NCBI GenBank assembly: GCA_024305405.1
Contig: JAKNDB010000087.1
Span: forward strand, 5,086,501-5,150,500
Source of the DNA: Dirofilaria immitis
Taxonomy: Eukaryota > Nematoda > Chromadorea > Rhabditida > Onchocercidae
DNA: 64,000 nt
Direction: 5' to 3'
The notes under the pieces were generated by a model, which searched no databases, had not been told where the DNA came from, and saw only the letters and a program-made list of their open reading frames with translations. Made by a program: the position numbers and the translations under genes. How positions within the stretch are numbered: position 1 is the first letter of the stretch; every line of letters begins with the position of its first letter. Of the stretch, positions 1-12,952 are shown in pieces.

Positions 1-265
1 TAATTCCTTCGTCAAATTGGACTTCTCCAATTTGATAATCACATCCGTGGCCTGCTCTGTATCGCCCTGCAAGCAGATGCACGTCATCTTTCATCTCCTA
101 CCGTCTTATTTGCTAGTGTTTAAGAATTATGTCCTCAACTGGTGATTTTAAGCAGTGCAGTAGTTAGTATCACTTCTTAGATTGAGCTTCGCCCAATGAC
201 CCAATGACACAGTCTTTTAAGGGACCAAGGGATTATTTCTAATAGAATGCATACACAAAAATATC

Positions 266-1136
266 TTATGTAGTTAGTGCTGGAATTTGCTGGCGATGCA
301 GCATGCAGTGTATATACATGCTGCATGCAGTGTCTACTGCGATGCCGCAGATTGTACACTGTTTAGTTGATGGAGAGCATTGAACAACAGCGCTTACATT
401 ATCATAAGCCTGAAGAAGCTGGTGCTTGAGGCGATCAACGACAGTTACTGTTGTGGGTTCAACTGCCGGTACTGCTGCCGATAAGCCGCTATTGGATGCC
501 ACCAATGGGTGCTGCTGCTGCTGCTGCTGCATGCAGCGCTTCTTTGCTGTAGGTACAGTCGTCGCGCTACTGCTTTCTGTTTCCCGTTGCTACTGCTACT
601 AGTACTCTTGCTGCTTCTTGCCGTTTTCTAGGTAAACAAGCAGCAAAACATGGATGAGGATGCATGCATGTACCACCACCCCACGCCAATTCCAGCTACG
701 CATTATTGCGAATTACTACTGAGGGTGACATTTTCAACGCTTCTTATAAATATCCACCCTATTGCGATCCCGAAACCGCTCTTCAATAAATGGAATGGCA
801 GTGAAGCGTATCACGGCACGGTACGGTGCAGCACAAACAGTACTGTACAATCATTACAGCACCGCACACCCGCATTCTACTACGTACCCCACCACCCCAC
901 TTAGAGCGAACCGTCCAGTCCAGGACTTCTCCCTCACTCTGCCCTGATTGCACTCCTCTCAACCCTTTTATACTTCTTCCCATCTTGCCCCTGCATCTCT
1001 GCATTCTTTCTTGTATCGACCCTCTCATCCTTACAATCTGACCAGGCATCGAGCAAGTGTCGCGGCCCATTAATAGTATATGATCTATTGTGCAATTAGT
1101 TGTTCCGTCGCCATAGGCCGTTAAATCCAAAGCCAT
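266..1136 (-). CDS. C2H2 zinc-finger protein, polyQ tract, one-base frameshift
   Basis: Two-exon model on the minus strand. Exon 1 (1136-1035) starts with ATG, encodes 34 residues (MALDLTAYGDG...) and ends in phase 0 before a good donor, GTAAGG. Exon 2 (627-266) follows a CCTAG acceptor and is Ser/Thr-rich, then polyQ, then a classical finger near the C-terminus, CTICGIAVDT...HCMLH, with C-x2-C-x12-H-x3-H spacing, and stops nine residues later. Exon 2 is 362 nt, one short of a multiple of three. The Ser-rich start and the polyQ/finger part lie in different frames, and one extra G in the run at 583-585 (CCC on +) would join them. Probably a nucleic-acid-binding protein of about 154 residues; I do not recognise an orthologue. 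The finger is clear; the exon 1 link and the frameshift are inference. Confidence 0.5.
511..530. repeat. CAG/CTG trinucleotide repeat
   Basis: Six and two-thirds CTG units on +, read as CAG (Gln) in the zinc-finger frame on the minus strand. Short polyQ tract, likely length-variable. Confidence 0.9.
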
Positions 1137-1672
1137 ATTATGTATCTGTTCTTCTCTTTCAGAAGGTTGCCACTTGATGAAGAGTGCGAAATGTTAGAAC
1201 GATTCTTGGAAGAAGAATACGCAATGTTCTATCTTCTTATGAGGCATATCAGAAGCTACTTAGGCTTTGATGAAATCTCTAATCAGAGCATGTAGGAAAT
1301 GATGATAAATCACTAGGTCTCTTAGCGATTTCTGTATCAGTTATTAAAGTGTTTTCGTCTTAAAATCTCGGAGATAAATACTAATCCAAATGTATATTAC
1401 ATCCTTGCAAAATTTTAGCGAACGTTCTCTCCTTTTTGCTCATTCATTTCATGTCTCTCCTTCGCTCTGTTGTAGTCTTTATATTCTCATACTCATATAA
1501 AGTTCTAAGCGATGTATCAACTTATATTGATTGGTTGATTAGTATGCGGAATTAATTGATGTATTATAGCTACTTTACTTGATTATTTGTTTTATAAAGA
1601 CATTATTCAATTTTCAAAAAGCAGTTTCATTTGATTTTTGTCTTATAAAGGATTGATGGAAAAAGAAGTTCA

Positions 1673-3595
1673 ATGGTGATAATGGATAATAACATTGGCA
1701 TAGACAATAAACCACGAACTCGACGAGGACGTCGTCGTTTCACTGATCGGCTAGTCACAATGGCCAGTGATCGTAATGACGATATCAATGATCCCTCTGG
1801 TATGATAGGTGTGATAATAAATGTAATGCCGTTGTGATTCGTTGTACATTGTATTTCAAGCATTCATTTATTTATTCCAATTACATTTTCTCGAGAAACA
1901 TTCATTTCTGTTAATGCTATCACTATTTGTATGTGCTTGTTTATGTATTAAGTATATTTATATACTAAGTATGGTTTTAACTGTGTGCGAACTCTATCAT
2001 AAGGTGTATTATTTCTGGATTTATTGTGTGATGTTATAATGAAAAAGTTTAGAAAAAAAGCATTCCAGCTTTAATCAAAATTTCATCAATGTAAAAATAA
2101 AATTGTTTTCAGATCTGAATATAACTTTAAATGTGCGTGTGAAGGAACGAGAAAATAACGATACCAGAAAAGTCCATTGGGAAGCATCTTCAAAGATACG
2201 CCCGCCACTGCTGTAAGAGGTCTTTTCAGCAAAGAATCCAGCCACGATCTGAAAGACACTATCAAGCGCCCTCTTACAGGTTTTATTTATTAGATGAGTT
2301 TTGAAAGTCAGTGATGATTGATGTACTTTTTTATTTCTGTCTTTTCGTACTTTTCTTAATGCTTATTTCCAGAGATGACTACGTAGAATGCTCCGCCATC
2401 CTCATGGCTACAACGAAAAGCACATCGATTATTTTGTATTTGTGCAGTTTTAAAACCGACTCTCTGCTTACGTTTCCATAATGACACTGAAAATTATCGA
2501 TTTTTCACTTTCTGTTAGCTTATTTCCACCCTGATGTTAATAAGAGTTATTGTTAATCATAGATAAGTGATTTTGAAATTCTTTATTCCATCCTATTAAG
2601 CTAATAGCGATAAATGGATTTTCAGGACTATTTCGAAAGTCAAGTTCTCGTGCAAATTCGAAACACAAGTCAAAGAGTGAAAGCAAAACGGAAGCAGGCA
2701 TCCTTATAAACGAAACCTTGAATCATGGAAATGGTCGGTGCAACCACAATTTTTTATATTTTATATTGTTAGCAAGTTTCTGGTTTTGCGAAGTTGTTTT
2801 GCCATAATAGATGTCATGGACTTTTTCAATTTAAATTGGACGTAAAACACAGAGAGATATTATGACGCTGTAATAATTATTTATCATCAAAAGCTTTCTG
2901 TCATTTGAAAAGACAAGCGAATTTTCTTTTCAGAACGTATCATTTCTCAGAACCCAAAAATACCTTGTTTCGAAGGGGTTTGTTTTTATGTTTATTAGAT
3001 TCTAGATGTTTTTCTTCTTGGTCTTCATGACATTTTGTCATTATAAAAGCTTCTTGTTACAACTATAGAATAATAAATTTCTTTATCCATATTGAATGGT
3101 TTTAAATATTTGAAGCTTTCATGATATGATTTCTTGTTTTCAACAGGTTTTGCATGATGTTGCTAGTGTTCCAAACATAAACATTAGTGAGATATCAACA
3201 GTATATCAGCTCCAATTTATGAATTCGAAGAATATTTCATTAAATAAACTGGATGATATAGGTAATTTCAAGAAAACTGATTCATTTTTTTCACTTTTAA
3301 TACTTATTCAAATGAGTAATCATGTTTTCATCTGATGACTCTTATGCGATAATTCTTTGCACTCGAGAAGAATTTTAAGAGAATTTTTGAAGCAAAATTT
3401 GAAATTGCTAATTGCATTACAGATTTATCACTGCTATCACGATTTTTGTGCCCAGAAGAAGAAGTAAATGATAACAAAGTATCTTGGACATGGGACTATC
3501 TTTTTGTTAACGTGAGTACAGAAATGCGCGATGAATGGACGCAGAGCGAAGAACGCGATGATGGTGATTACGAAGATGAAAATCTAATCAAATAG
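1673..3595 (+). CDS. ift-43: Intraflagellar transport protein 43 homologue, one-base frameshift in exon 2
   Basis: IFT43 is a subunit of the IFT-A complex, which drives retrograde transport in cilia (sensory neurons in nematodes). Six exons: 1673-1799, 2113-2279, 2626-2733, 2934-2977, 3147-3261, 3423-3595, all with GT-AG borders and matching phases except exon 2. The C-terminal half carries the family signature: DLSLLSRFLCPEEEV followed by VSWTWDYLFVNVSTEM and DEWT, aligning with the IDLKLL...VGWDWDHLF...EW block of animal IFT43. The N-terminus is basic (RTRRGRRRF). Exon 2 is 167 nt; its first part and the rest are in different frames, and one extra A in the four-A run at 2168-2171 restores phase into exon 3, giving about 244 residues. 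ATG at 1673 was chosen because it is in frame; a second in-frame ATG is at 1682. AATAAA follows the stop near 3630. Confidence 0.8.
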
Positions 3596-6500
3596 AAATA
3601 TGTTGTGTCTTATTTCTTAATTGTTTTAATAAAGTGCGGAAGCAACTTTGATTCTCTCTCCATATTCTAGTTGCAAAATTAGGATCTCTTAGTGTTTAAA
3701 GGCAAATCCTTCTTTTCATCCTCTTTCCATTTCACCCATCTCGTTTCATTTTGATAAAAGCAAATTCAAAAGGACGAAGAGCACTGCGTTATTCATAATC
3801 TAAGTTGCTTGCTTTTAATTCGGGATAAAATCACTGTTTTTTTATACCTCTGCAATATGTCGTGGTTGATTGTTTTTCGCAGCATGGGTTTTTATGAATA
3901 GATTACTTGATTATAGGTTTTCAAAATTAAAACTTATTGAATAAGCTCACTGAAAATTCGAACTCATTGAAACTGCTGCTTGAAAATAGAAAAATAACTG
4001 AGATAAGTAGAAAAAGTCTTCTCTAATTAATCACAATCTGAGAAAGAATAATTTATAATGCGTCCAAAAGGGACGGTTTTTGAATTGCCCAAATCGTATT
4101 AACCATAATTTTTTGAATATTCGAAGAACAGGACAGATTTCTAGCGGAGAATTCTAGCCAGCTAATTACTCATGGATTGTATGGAGATAAAAAATTATAA
4201 AAACAGAAGACATGTCAGCACTATAAGCCGCAAATCGGAAATCTATTAAATGAATGGTTAGTGTGTTATGAAATATCTAATCTCTCCACGATGTTTGTTA
4301 TTTGATGAAATTCATATTTCTTTGATCTTTTTTCAATGAAAGTGAAAACATGTTGTCAAGTGTTTAACATCTATGACACAATTGGATTTTCACAAATTAA
4401 AATGATTACAAAAAAATTTGAGAAGTTGGAATATACAGTTTATGAACGGTCATTGCGAGAGTTTTTTCGTGTTAGGCTTAAACTATTTAGTAGCATTAAG
4501 TGTTTTGGAAATTTTTGACGTATTATATGTTTTGGTGAGCTTCTGTTTCTCTGCATCAATAATGAATAACCAATATGTACATGATAAATGGTGGATCATG
4601 TTTTAATAAGTTTTTTTAGTTAAAAGAATGGCGTGTCAGATTGCATACCTGCGATAAATCTAATGGAAGAGGAAACATACTTCGTTTTATCGAATTCTAA
4701 TGAATCTAAATTTATTCGTATTGGCAAAAATGCGAAGATCGAAGAACACATCATTATGGATAGAATGTTTATTGATATTTGCACGGTTTGAAAACGTGAC
4801 AAGTAAATAATAATCTGATTAGAAATTTGTCTGGAGTAGAAAACTCACCTATTATTTGTTTGATTTTTCTTTTGGAACAAGTTTGGCAGTGTTCTTCTAA
4901 ACGTAGAAAGGCATAATCTAAGAATATGAGGATGTTTCGGGTTTTTTGTCTCAGATTTATTTTGATCTGGAGAAAAGTATTTCATTGCGGAATACATTTC
5001 TACGATAAAATCAGTTGCTTGAAGCATTTATTCAGCGTATTATTAATAATTCAATGATGAAATGAAAATCTGGAAATTTTCTTCGCTTATTCTCAGTTGT
5101 TGTTGAAATTGAGAGCTGTAAATAAACATTTCGTGAGATTGACAGAGTACAGCTGGAAGCAATATGATTTCCTTACGTCATAGTTAACTGATGTTTCTCT
5201 TTCAATTCTTCGTATGTAACATACGCTGAAGTAACGAAACTTTGACAAGTTCAGTATCGCACATTTATTAACTGATAATTTTTTAAAATATTTAGATGAA
5301 CATAAATTAGCAAACTTAATGAGTGAATATGAGTAATTATGGAATAAAAGTTCTGTTAGATCAAATAGCAATACAGCCCATAAAGAACCAATCGGAAATA
5401 TTATCTCTCATCTTAAGCAACAATTTTACCAAAATCAAAGTAAACTAGAATAAAGAGTCGAGCATTCGCATATTATGCTAGAATATGCAATTCCCGCTGA
5501 CTTTTCCTTCTGCATTTAATTCCTGATTCCTTTGATTTATCCATACTTAATCCTATTCAAATCCTATTCTGGAATTTTTGATATTTGCTTCCACACTATC
5601 TCACGTTATCTCGATCTTCTAGTATCAATTCTTCCTATACATTCAGTCTCCTTTCTCAATAACTCTGTTAATATAATACTCTCAAACTTTTCCAAAGAAT
5701 ACAGTTTTAATAGCGGCATAACGAAAATAAGATCTAGTAAATGAACGAGTTCTTACAAACAACAAGACTAAAAATAAATCAGTCATTGAAGAAATAAGAA
5801 ATCATCTTAGCACACCGCTGCGAACAACTGTTTGTAAAACAGTGCGAGGGAATCGAAATGTTGAACTTGGATGATTGCTAGTTCAATTTGTATAATAATT
5901 TTCATCATTAGAATTAACAGCATTCTTGAGGCAGCATTTACAGATAGTTAATCAGAACAAAATAATCGAAGTTTAGTAAAATCAAAAAGAATAAAACAAA
6001 ACTATGTGAATTTGGATTTTGGCTTTAAAACGCAAAGTATTCAAGCTAGATTTAAGTCCAGGTTAAATAGAAAAAAATTGAGACATGAGGATATTCTTTA
6101 AAGTATTTCAAACAATGAAATTAATTACAAAGGGATAAGGATTCGCAATAATTAGTTGTGAATCGAAATGCTATATTTCCCTAAAATTTCTGAACAGAAA
6201 ATATTTTATACAAAAAGCAGATATTTGGAGACAGAAGGAAAAATTAAAAATGTGTAGACGACTGTTAGATTGAACATTGATTGAATCGCGAATTAAATTA
6301 TATTTTTCAAACATCTCCCGAAATAATTACATCTATTGAAATAATTACTGTGTTTCCGTAGTTCTTCTATATAGAGTGCGATAAACACATAAATTTATAA
6401 ATTAATTGTGAGCTGCATCATTTGAATTTCTATAATCTGACAAGCGGTCTTTTTAAACAAAAAAAAGTTTTTAAACGGAAAAAGTCCAAAGCTACAAATA

Positions 6501-6828
6501 TTTGTTGCAGTAAGTTTTGATTTCCAATGTACAACTTTTGCAGCAGCAGTTTCTAATAACACCAGCAAAGAATTTTCATTAATCAGATTCCTATATGTAA
6601 TGCTGCGGAGAAATAAAACGACAATATGAATTATATATTAAGCCTTATTTCTCTGGAATTTTAAGAAGTACTTGCGAGGAAATTGTCTAAAATATAAAGA
6701 ACACTGCTAATTATGAACAAATTTTGATTGATAAACTGCAAGAATGAATACAATAAATTAATCTTATAATTAAAGCACTTTTCCTTCTTAAATTTCCATC
6801 TGAATTAAAATTAATCGATTTTTGTAGG
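3596..6828. other. Gene-poor AT-rich intergenic stretch
   Basis: Apart from the IFT43 poly(A) signal near 3630, I see only short open frames without convincing splice sites or protein character on either strand. Confidence 0.5.
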
Positions 6829-6870
6829 AATTCATTATTGCATTTTATAAAATAGAAGAGAAAATAAGAT

Positions 6871-7973
6871 ATGACAATTGCGTCAGCACAAAAAAGGAAC
6901 CAGCATTATCCATAGATCCAGAAATAGCAGTTTTCCTTCCGAATGGTGGAAGATCAGAACATATGCTCGTTAATATAAGTGACAAACGACTTGCTGTTAA
7001 AGTGGATTCTATGATATTTATTCGTCTGACAAATAAAATTTGCAGGATACAAATGAAATTAAAACATAGAAAAGTGTGGAGGATTCGAATTCTGCAGATG
7101 ATTTTAAGAATTTAGTTATATAAGCCTATCTTAAAAGTATCAAGAATTTTCTAAAGTCGCTATTAATGGTGTTTACGTCTCATTAAAATGCTACTGAGAA
7201 GTTCGTTTGACCTTCATGATAGTCTTGTGTCGTCAGGTCGTCTATCACCTTAAGATCAGCACATAATGAGTAACAATAATGGGATATTACTATATAATTA
7301 TTCCAGCAGAAGAAGCTTATATATATATAGTTCCAGGTACGTTGTAGTGATAACAGTTTGTTTCTGAGTAAGCCCAGTGTACATGTTCATAGAGCCAGGT
7401 TCGTGTGGTAATGTCGTCATAATAAGGCTACCTGGTAATCAAATTCATTAATTCATGAAAAATTCAAAACAAATTTTTAATTATGAAAAATACCAGTGCA
7501 ATACTAAGATTATGTGAAAAGGGGATATAGTCGTTTATTTCATAGTTTTGTTCTATGACATTTACACTCTGATGTGACATTTATACTCTCTTTGCCACAT
7601 TTGAAAAGAACTGCATATATCCATGATAAGATATTTTAAATAAATTCATGGATATTTTCAAAAGACCATATCTTGATGAGATTAGTTTTAATGAAAAAAA
7701 ATATTGCAGGATTATTTTCTGTTGCAGAAATACTTTTCTAAATATGTATATTCATTTTCAGGTCCAGCAAAATCTGATAAATTAGTATTTCATTATTTTG
7801 TTTGTGAACCAAATGATTTGGAACCAAAAGAAGTATTTAAAGTAAATTCGCAAAAGCCACCAGAAATGCTCAAGATGCCAGTAAATATCATTTCTGCTGA
7901 AGATGTTCCTAAGGTAAAAAGATCAAATAATAGATTATTACGTTTCGGATTTGTCCATTACTTAGGCCATTAA
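6871..7973 (+). pseudogene. MSP-domain (major sperm protein-like) gene with two frameshifts
   Basis: Small MSP-domain protein of the nematode sperm-specific SSP/MSD type. Exon 1 (6871-7001) encodes ALSIDPEIAVFLPNGG...RLAVK; exon 2 (7337-7434) encodes VRCSDNSLF, then SPVYMFIEPG...RLPG; exon 3 (7762-7973) encodes PAKSDKLVFHYFVCEPND. These are the MSP beta-sandwich landmarks in the right order, and the phases join. Two lesions: from the ATG at 6871 the frame meets the domain only if the A6 run at 6890-6895 had one more A, and exon 2 is one base too long (98 nt), with an extra T near 7363-7365 separating SDNSLF from VSPVY. An acceptor-like TTTTTGTAG lies just upstream, near 6830. Exon 3 may be spliced again at AAG|GTAAAA (7913), so the 3' end is uncertain. 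Either a pseudogene of a multicopy family or sequence errors. Confidence 0.75.
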
Positions 7974-9741
7974 ATTCTTTGGTCTTGCATAACATATGAC
8001 GGAAAATCACAGCTAGAAGGATTTTAAACGCATTTTATTAGAATACAATTCAGAATTGCACAAATGTAGGATTGGCATACATATTATATTGCAAATGCGT
8101 ATTCGCTGTTCAATAGAATTTTTGTGAATACAAAGAGATGTTAGGGAAAAATTAACTTGTGCTTAATATTTACTTAGATTGGGCCGTCACCAACACTATC
8201 GAGTCAACAAGGACCAGAATGAGAATATGGACTCTAAACAGAAGCATTATAAAACTTACAATTCCCAAAATATGAGCAAAATAAAAATTTTTATATCATC
8301 GTAATACAAAATTGTGGTGCTAACGAATCAAAAAATAATGAATACAACAAGGATATATAATATTTCATTTGAGACTATCATCAAACTAATAGATTCGTTC
8401 TAGCATAAATGTAAAAAGAATTGAATTAAAAAAGGCGATACTAAGTCATTTTTTCTATGTATTTAGCAATTACCATGTTTCCGAAGCATATTGAAGTCTA
8501 TCAAAACAAGTTTAGGATAAAAATCTTTCTATTTTACATTAGAGATCAAAAAAAATTTGAGATGAAAGAATTATTAAATTATCACATGCCAAGAGATGAG
8601 AGTAAAATAAGGAAATTTACTTTTATAGCTGATAAACTGCAATGAATGTTAGTTAAATATTTTCTGAAGTTAATTCATGAATATTAGTTATCTCATTTTA
8701 GAACTTGAGATGGATTTGTTATAAAGAATAGTTGTCAATCCGAAATTACAACATATATTTATAAAACAGTAGCACAAAACTTCAATCCGACAATTTCTAT
8801 CATTTAGAAATGCTGCATATAGCGCTGCATGCCCTGTTAAGAATTTAATTCCTGTCACTTATTCGATGTCAGAATATTCCGATTGTCATCGTTTAGAAAC
8901 ATTTTTTACCGCAATTATATGCTCTTTGCTTCCTCTTATGCATATCATCAAATGCAGCCAGGTGTGAGAAAAAGGACCCTTTGTTTCCATCGGCTTCGCA
9001 ATTTTAACATGATATATACCATTGATTTATCTTGATTTATCCCATGTATGTCTAGATAGTTTTATTTCTGTATCTCATATACCTCAGATGATTACTCTTT
9101 GTCTATATCCCGTCGCACGAAGATCATATAGATAACTAATAAGAGGCTTTTTGTGTGGGGTTTTTTGGGCATTCTTCAGTAAGGTTATGGTGGTAAATGG
9201 TCGGTCTGTAGTCGGGCTTTCGTTAGTAGGAGCGGAGTTTTTATTCTCTCGGAGGGGCGATTTAAGAAATCCTCTATTCCCAGATAGTGAAACAATTTCT
9301 ATCTGTTATTCGCTCTCCTACATCAAAGAAGAAAATTTTCGTTTTTTACAATATGTTCTACTCAGGATTCCTAAACCTTTCAATGATAAGATAACATAAT
9401 AAAAGTTGCAGTTCATGCACATGGAATCTAATTAATTTTTCAGTGAGATTATTACTACTTTTCTTTCCTTTATGCAGTAAAAGGAATTGCAAAAGCATCG
9501 AACACTTTTGTGATTCCTTTGTTTTTTAAACAAAAATTTTGGTGTAATGGATAAAACCTAGTTAACAAAATAAGTTCTGGTTACCTGATAATTGCTTTCA
9601 AGTCTTCTAATTTATTATTTGAGAGGGAAATAATCTCTCAGTCTTCCAAACTATTCCCTGATTGTTATTTACTCTTCACTTTTTTCTATTATCCATTTTC
9701 TAAAGTTACGTCTGATATGAACTGTAGGAAAAAATTGCCTT
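7974..9741. other. Intergenic, no gene recognised
   Basis: A comparatively G-rich patch around 9145-9260 carries an 82-codon open frame on +, with no flanking splice sites or recognisable motif. Nothing else supportable. Confidence 0.4.
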
Positions 9742-10430
9742 TTCGTTAGTTGTTATGAGGAATGGGAAGGAAAATATTTATTCAGTAGTTTGATTATCCA
9801 ATACACAGTGAAATTTGGTAATATGAAATAGAGAATAAAATCAAACAGTAATTAAACAGTAGTTAATCACTGAGAGTTAATAATAACGGCAAGGAAGACG
9901 AATCTGATCCTGAATGAGGGAAATCAATATAGTCTGAATGGAAGGAGACGTGTGTAGTGCTAAATAAGAAGACGAATAATTTTGAAAAAAATAACACGCA
10001 GAACGGATTTTAAAAATATGTATATTGCCCATATGTAGATTGTGCTTACAATATTATGTAAATTACATGTGAAGTAACAGAATTAGTATTTTATCTAAGG
10101 GGAAATCGCATGGGAATTATTTCCTAGGAGCATTCATTCTCACAGTTATATGAAATTTGAAGGCCTCTTTCACCGTTATATATAAGATTTCTGAATAAGA
10201 TGATTCTTCACAGATGTGGGAACCTTTATACAAGGAAGAAATATGTCTTTTGAACAATCCAAATATTGAATAACTGACTTATTACCATATAAGGTGATAT
10301 GTTCCTTAGTTTGAAAGTGGTTTTTTTTTTTATAATGAGTTCTTTAACCGTTGAACTTAGCAATATCTTTTTCGGTTCTTTCCGACATGAACACTCTTGT
10401 TTGATTATTCCTTGCGTTAATTTGGACTCT
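9742..10430. mobile_element. MITE-like repeat, copy A
   Basis: From about 9770 this stretch matches 49160-49740 in the same orientation with many substitutions and indels. Shared anchors include the block near 10040-10075 around ACAATATTATGTAAATTACA and the stretch near 10360-10390 ending TTCTTTCCGACA. The 5' edge, CGTTAGTTGTTATGAGGAAT (9742-9770), is nearly the reverse complement of the 3' edge of copy B, so the ancestral element had terminal inverted repeats of about 30 bp. No transposase frame is visible, so it looks like an old non-autonomous DNA transposon. Edges are approximate. Confidence 0.5.
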
Positions 10431-10837
10431 AGAATAAAACTGGGAATTTGATTAGACAGTTTGAACATTCAATAAAAAGTAATCATCGATGCAACAGCGC
10501 CAATTAGCTTCCGGATACATCCATTAAAATAAGTAAGATTTATTAGTTTCTTTATTTTATACTTGACATAATGACAAAATTCCTGCTATCAAAGACTTGT
10601 CAAAAGTTAGTGAATTTGCTGCCGCGAAAGCGAAAAGACTAATTCCACAAAAAATACTGTAAGCAAGAGCCAAATTATGGAATAAAAAGAACATTAAAGT
10701 TCAAGCGGCGTCCCATAGTTACAAAGAAGCCAAAAAGCCGAAAAGATGAACTTGTCCAATTCATTAACCAATTATAAGGCGATATATTGGAGATCAAACA
10801 AGGAAGGAGGGCCCCGAAGAATTAAAAAAGAATTTCG

Positions 10838-10960
10838 GAGCTGAGGTCAATTCAGTTCAAAGTACAGTTCGTTAGTTCAATACAACTCGAGAGTTCAGTG
10901 TACAATTCGAGAGTTCGGTTTGTCAATTCAGTTCAGAGTGCAGTTCGATTCAATTCGACA
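10838..10960. repeat. Degenerate AGTTCAG-type short repeat
   Basis: Many imperfect copies of CAGTTC/GAGTTC motifs in a region less AT-rich than its surroundings. It could be the edge of an old LTR element, but I see no paired LTR, primer-binding site or gag/pol frame, so only the repeat is claimed. Confidence 0.35.
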
Positions 10961-11239
10961 GCAGCAATTTTGAGGGTAATGCGATGACAGTAACCACAGT
11001 TTAATGGCACAAGAAAGAGCAATAAGCGCAATATTGTGTTATAATGTTGTGTAAGTTCAATAAGCAAACTTATTGCTGGCCTAACCAAATCACATAGTAG
11101 GAAAAATCAATTTCCAATCAATAAACTGCAAACAAACGAGGGATCCTTTTTCTGAAAATTTTCGAACATTCGCACATACAAAATAGAATCATTTGTCACA
11201 TGAAAAACTTAAGTTGTGAATAGAAAAAAATTTCATCAT

Positions 11240-11741
11240 TTAATAATTAGTAATAACTTCAATACAATATAATCCTTCATCTTTTATGACCAGCGAATAT
11301 CCACGAAGAAACTTTTGCAAAAAGTCGTTGTAAATTGAAAAAAATCCTCTAAATGAGCGAATACTCGCTTTTTGTTTGTAGCTTTTGTAATGACAACAGA
11401 TTGTAGGATAGTGAAAACGATACGCTGAAATGTTTTCAAATATCAGCAAACATTTACAACATATTCATTAAAACAAAAGCAAAGGAGAAATAAGCTGAAA
11501 ATTAAACAAAATATTTATGTATGTATATTTGAATATCGAACAGTTCCTCGAAATATAAGAAGTGGTTCGATATATACAGCTCCCGTAAAGGTAAAGAATT
11601 GTCATCGTCGTTGATCCAATAATCCGATGCATACTCATTCAAAAATGCGGCATACAATAGATAGCAGGCAAACAAACCTAAAAATATAATAAATGTAATA
11701 AATATAAATGATATCACGTAAACAACCGATTTGCATGCCTT
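11240..11741 (-). CDS. Possible 3' exons of an unrecognised one-TM gene
   Basis: On the minus strand, 11741-11502 is open and encodes a strongly hydrophobic stretch (VISFIFITFIIFLGLFACYL) followed by an acidic segment (DYWINDDDNSLPLREL) and a stop. An acceptor-like TTTAAG precedes it. A second open block lies at 11428-11240 after a TTTCAG; it could be a further exon through a GT at about 11505, but more than one frame is open there, so the end is unresolved. The 3' flank (11430-11500) resembles 12870-12945, suggesting a tandem duplicate of the next entry. Function unknown; this may be a decayed gene. Confidence 0.3.
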
Positions 11742-12952
11742 AAATAGATGATTAGTTTTTAATTTTCAAACGGAAAAACGCTGAAAAATTCAAATTCGGC
11801 GTATAATCGTGAGCGTTCAAATTTTTATCAGATTCCTAACGATCTATCTTTATTGTTGTTTGTATTGTCTCACTTTAGCACTAATTCATCATTCGAAATT
11901 CCTTCATATAAGAAGGAATAATTCAAATTTCAATACTGACAATTATATCATTGCCGAAAGTTAACAAACATTAGGACAAAAAAAGCTGAAAAAGAAGTGA
12001 GTTGAATGGATCATATTTGTTTGTTTTTATTATTGAATTTTATACTTATTGTTTTATTAATTTGTAATCAAAAATCGAGAAAATAAAGCAGTGATCAATG
12101 CATAATTGCTACCAGTGTGATGTCAACAATTTCGAATCACATTGTATTTTAATGTATCTCAAATCGAGTTAATCCAATGGAAAAATAAAGTTGGTAACCA
12201 ATTTTGTTTGGAGCATGAGCAAAGGATCAGTTTTTCCTTCACAGTACTCTTTAAATAATTATATTAATTCAGTTTCGTTTCGAAAAATTAAAATTTGAGC
12301 TTTGGTACTGATTTAAAGTCATTTATGCGTTCAGAATGACTTAAGCATAAAGCGAAAAAGTTGTAAGTTAGAAATATTAAGAATATTAAAACTTACCGCG
12401 TAATTAAACTTTTTACATCTTTAAAAACTTTTCATGACTCACATCCCTAGGAAGCAAAATTAAGCAATTTTCTTAAAATAAAGAATCTTTGCAAATCTAT
12501 ATGCGAAATGTTACAGTAGAGAATGCTTTCAATGATTTTGTTTGTAGTTATCGGTCCTGTAATAAGGAATAACGAATAAAAAAACCGATAAGATTACATT
12601 AATCTAATTCAACGCATAAATACTATGTTTAAAATGAAGCAGTTCAACTTTCGAAGTTTCCGATATTCACAAAAGTCTAGAATCACTTGTAAATATTGAT
12701 TTAGAAATTATTTAAATTAGCTGAGCCAAAATTTGGCTCAGAATTTTTAGAAAATTTAAAAATTCATAAAACTAAAAAAGATTTTTTTCAAAAAATAAGG
12801 CTTCCCAAAAGACCGACTTTAAAAATATCAGAGCAAGAATAAACCTTAAGATTCATAAATGGATATTTTGAAGCTGCCAGCAAATATTTACAACACATAT
12901 TCATTAAAACGAGTGGAAAGGAAGAAATAAACTAATAATTTTATTAAATCCA

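Noticed and set aside
650..1041. Three overlapping + frames of 61-84 codons
   Set aside because: Low-complexity repeats (CACC, GTAC) in the intron and first exon of the minus-strand zinc-finger gene; frames run in parallel without splice logic.
9151..9399. 82-codon + frame in a G-rich patch
   Set aside because: No motif, no splice sites, unusual composition; left as unassigned.
10640..11010. Possible solo LTR of a BEL/Pao-type element
   Set aside because: Repetitive GTTC motifs suggested it, but no second LTR, primer-binding site, target duplication or pol fragment is visible.
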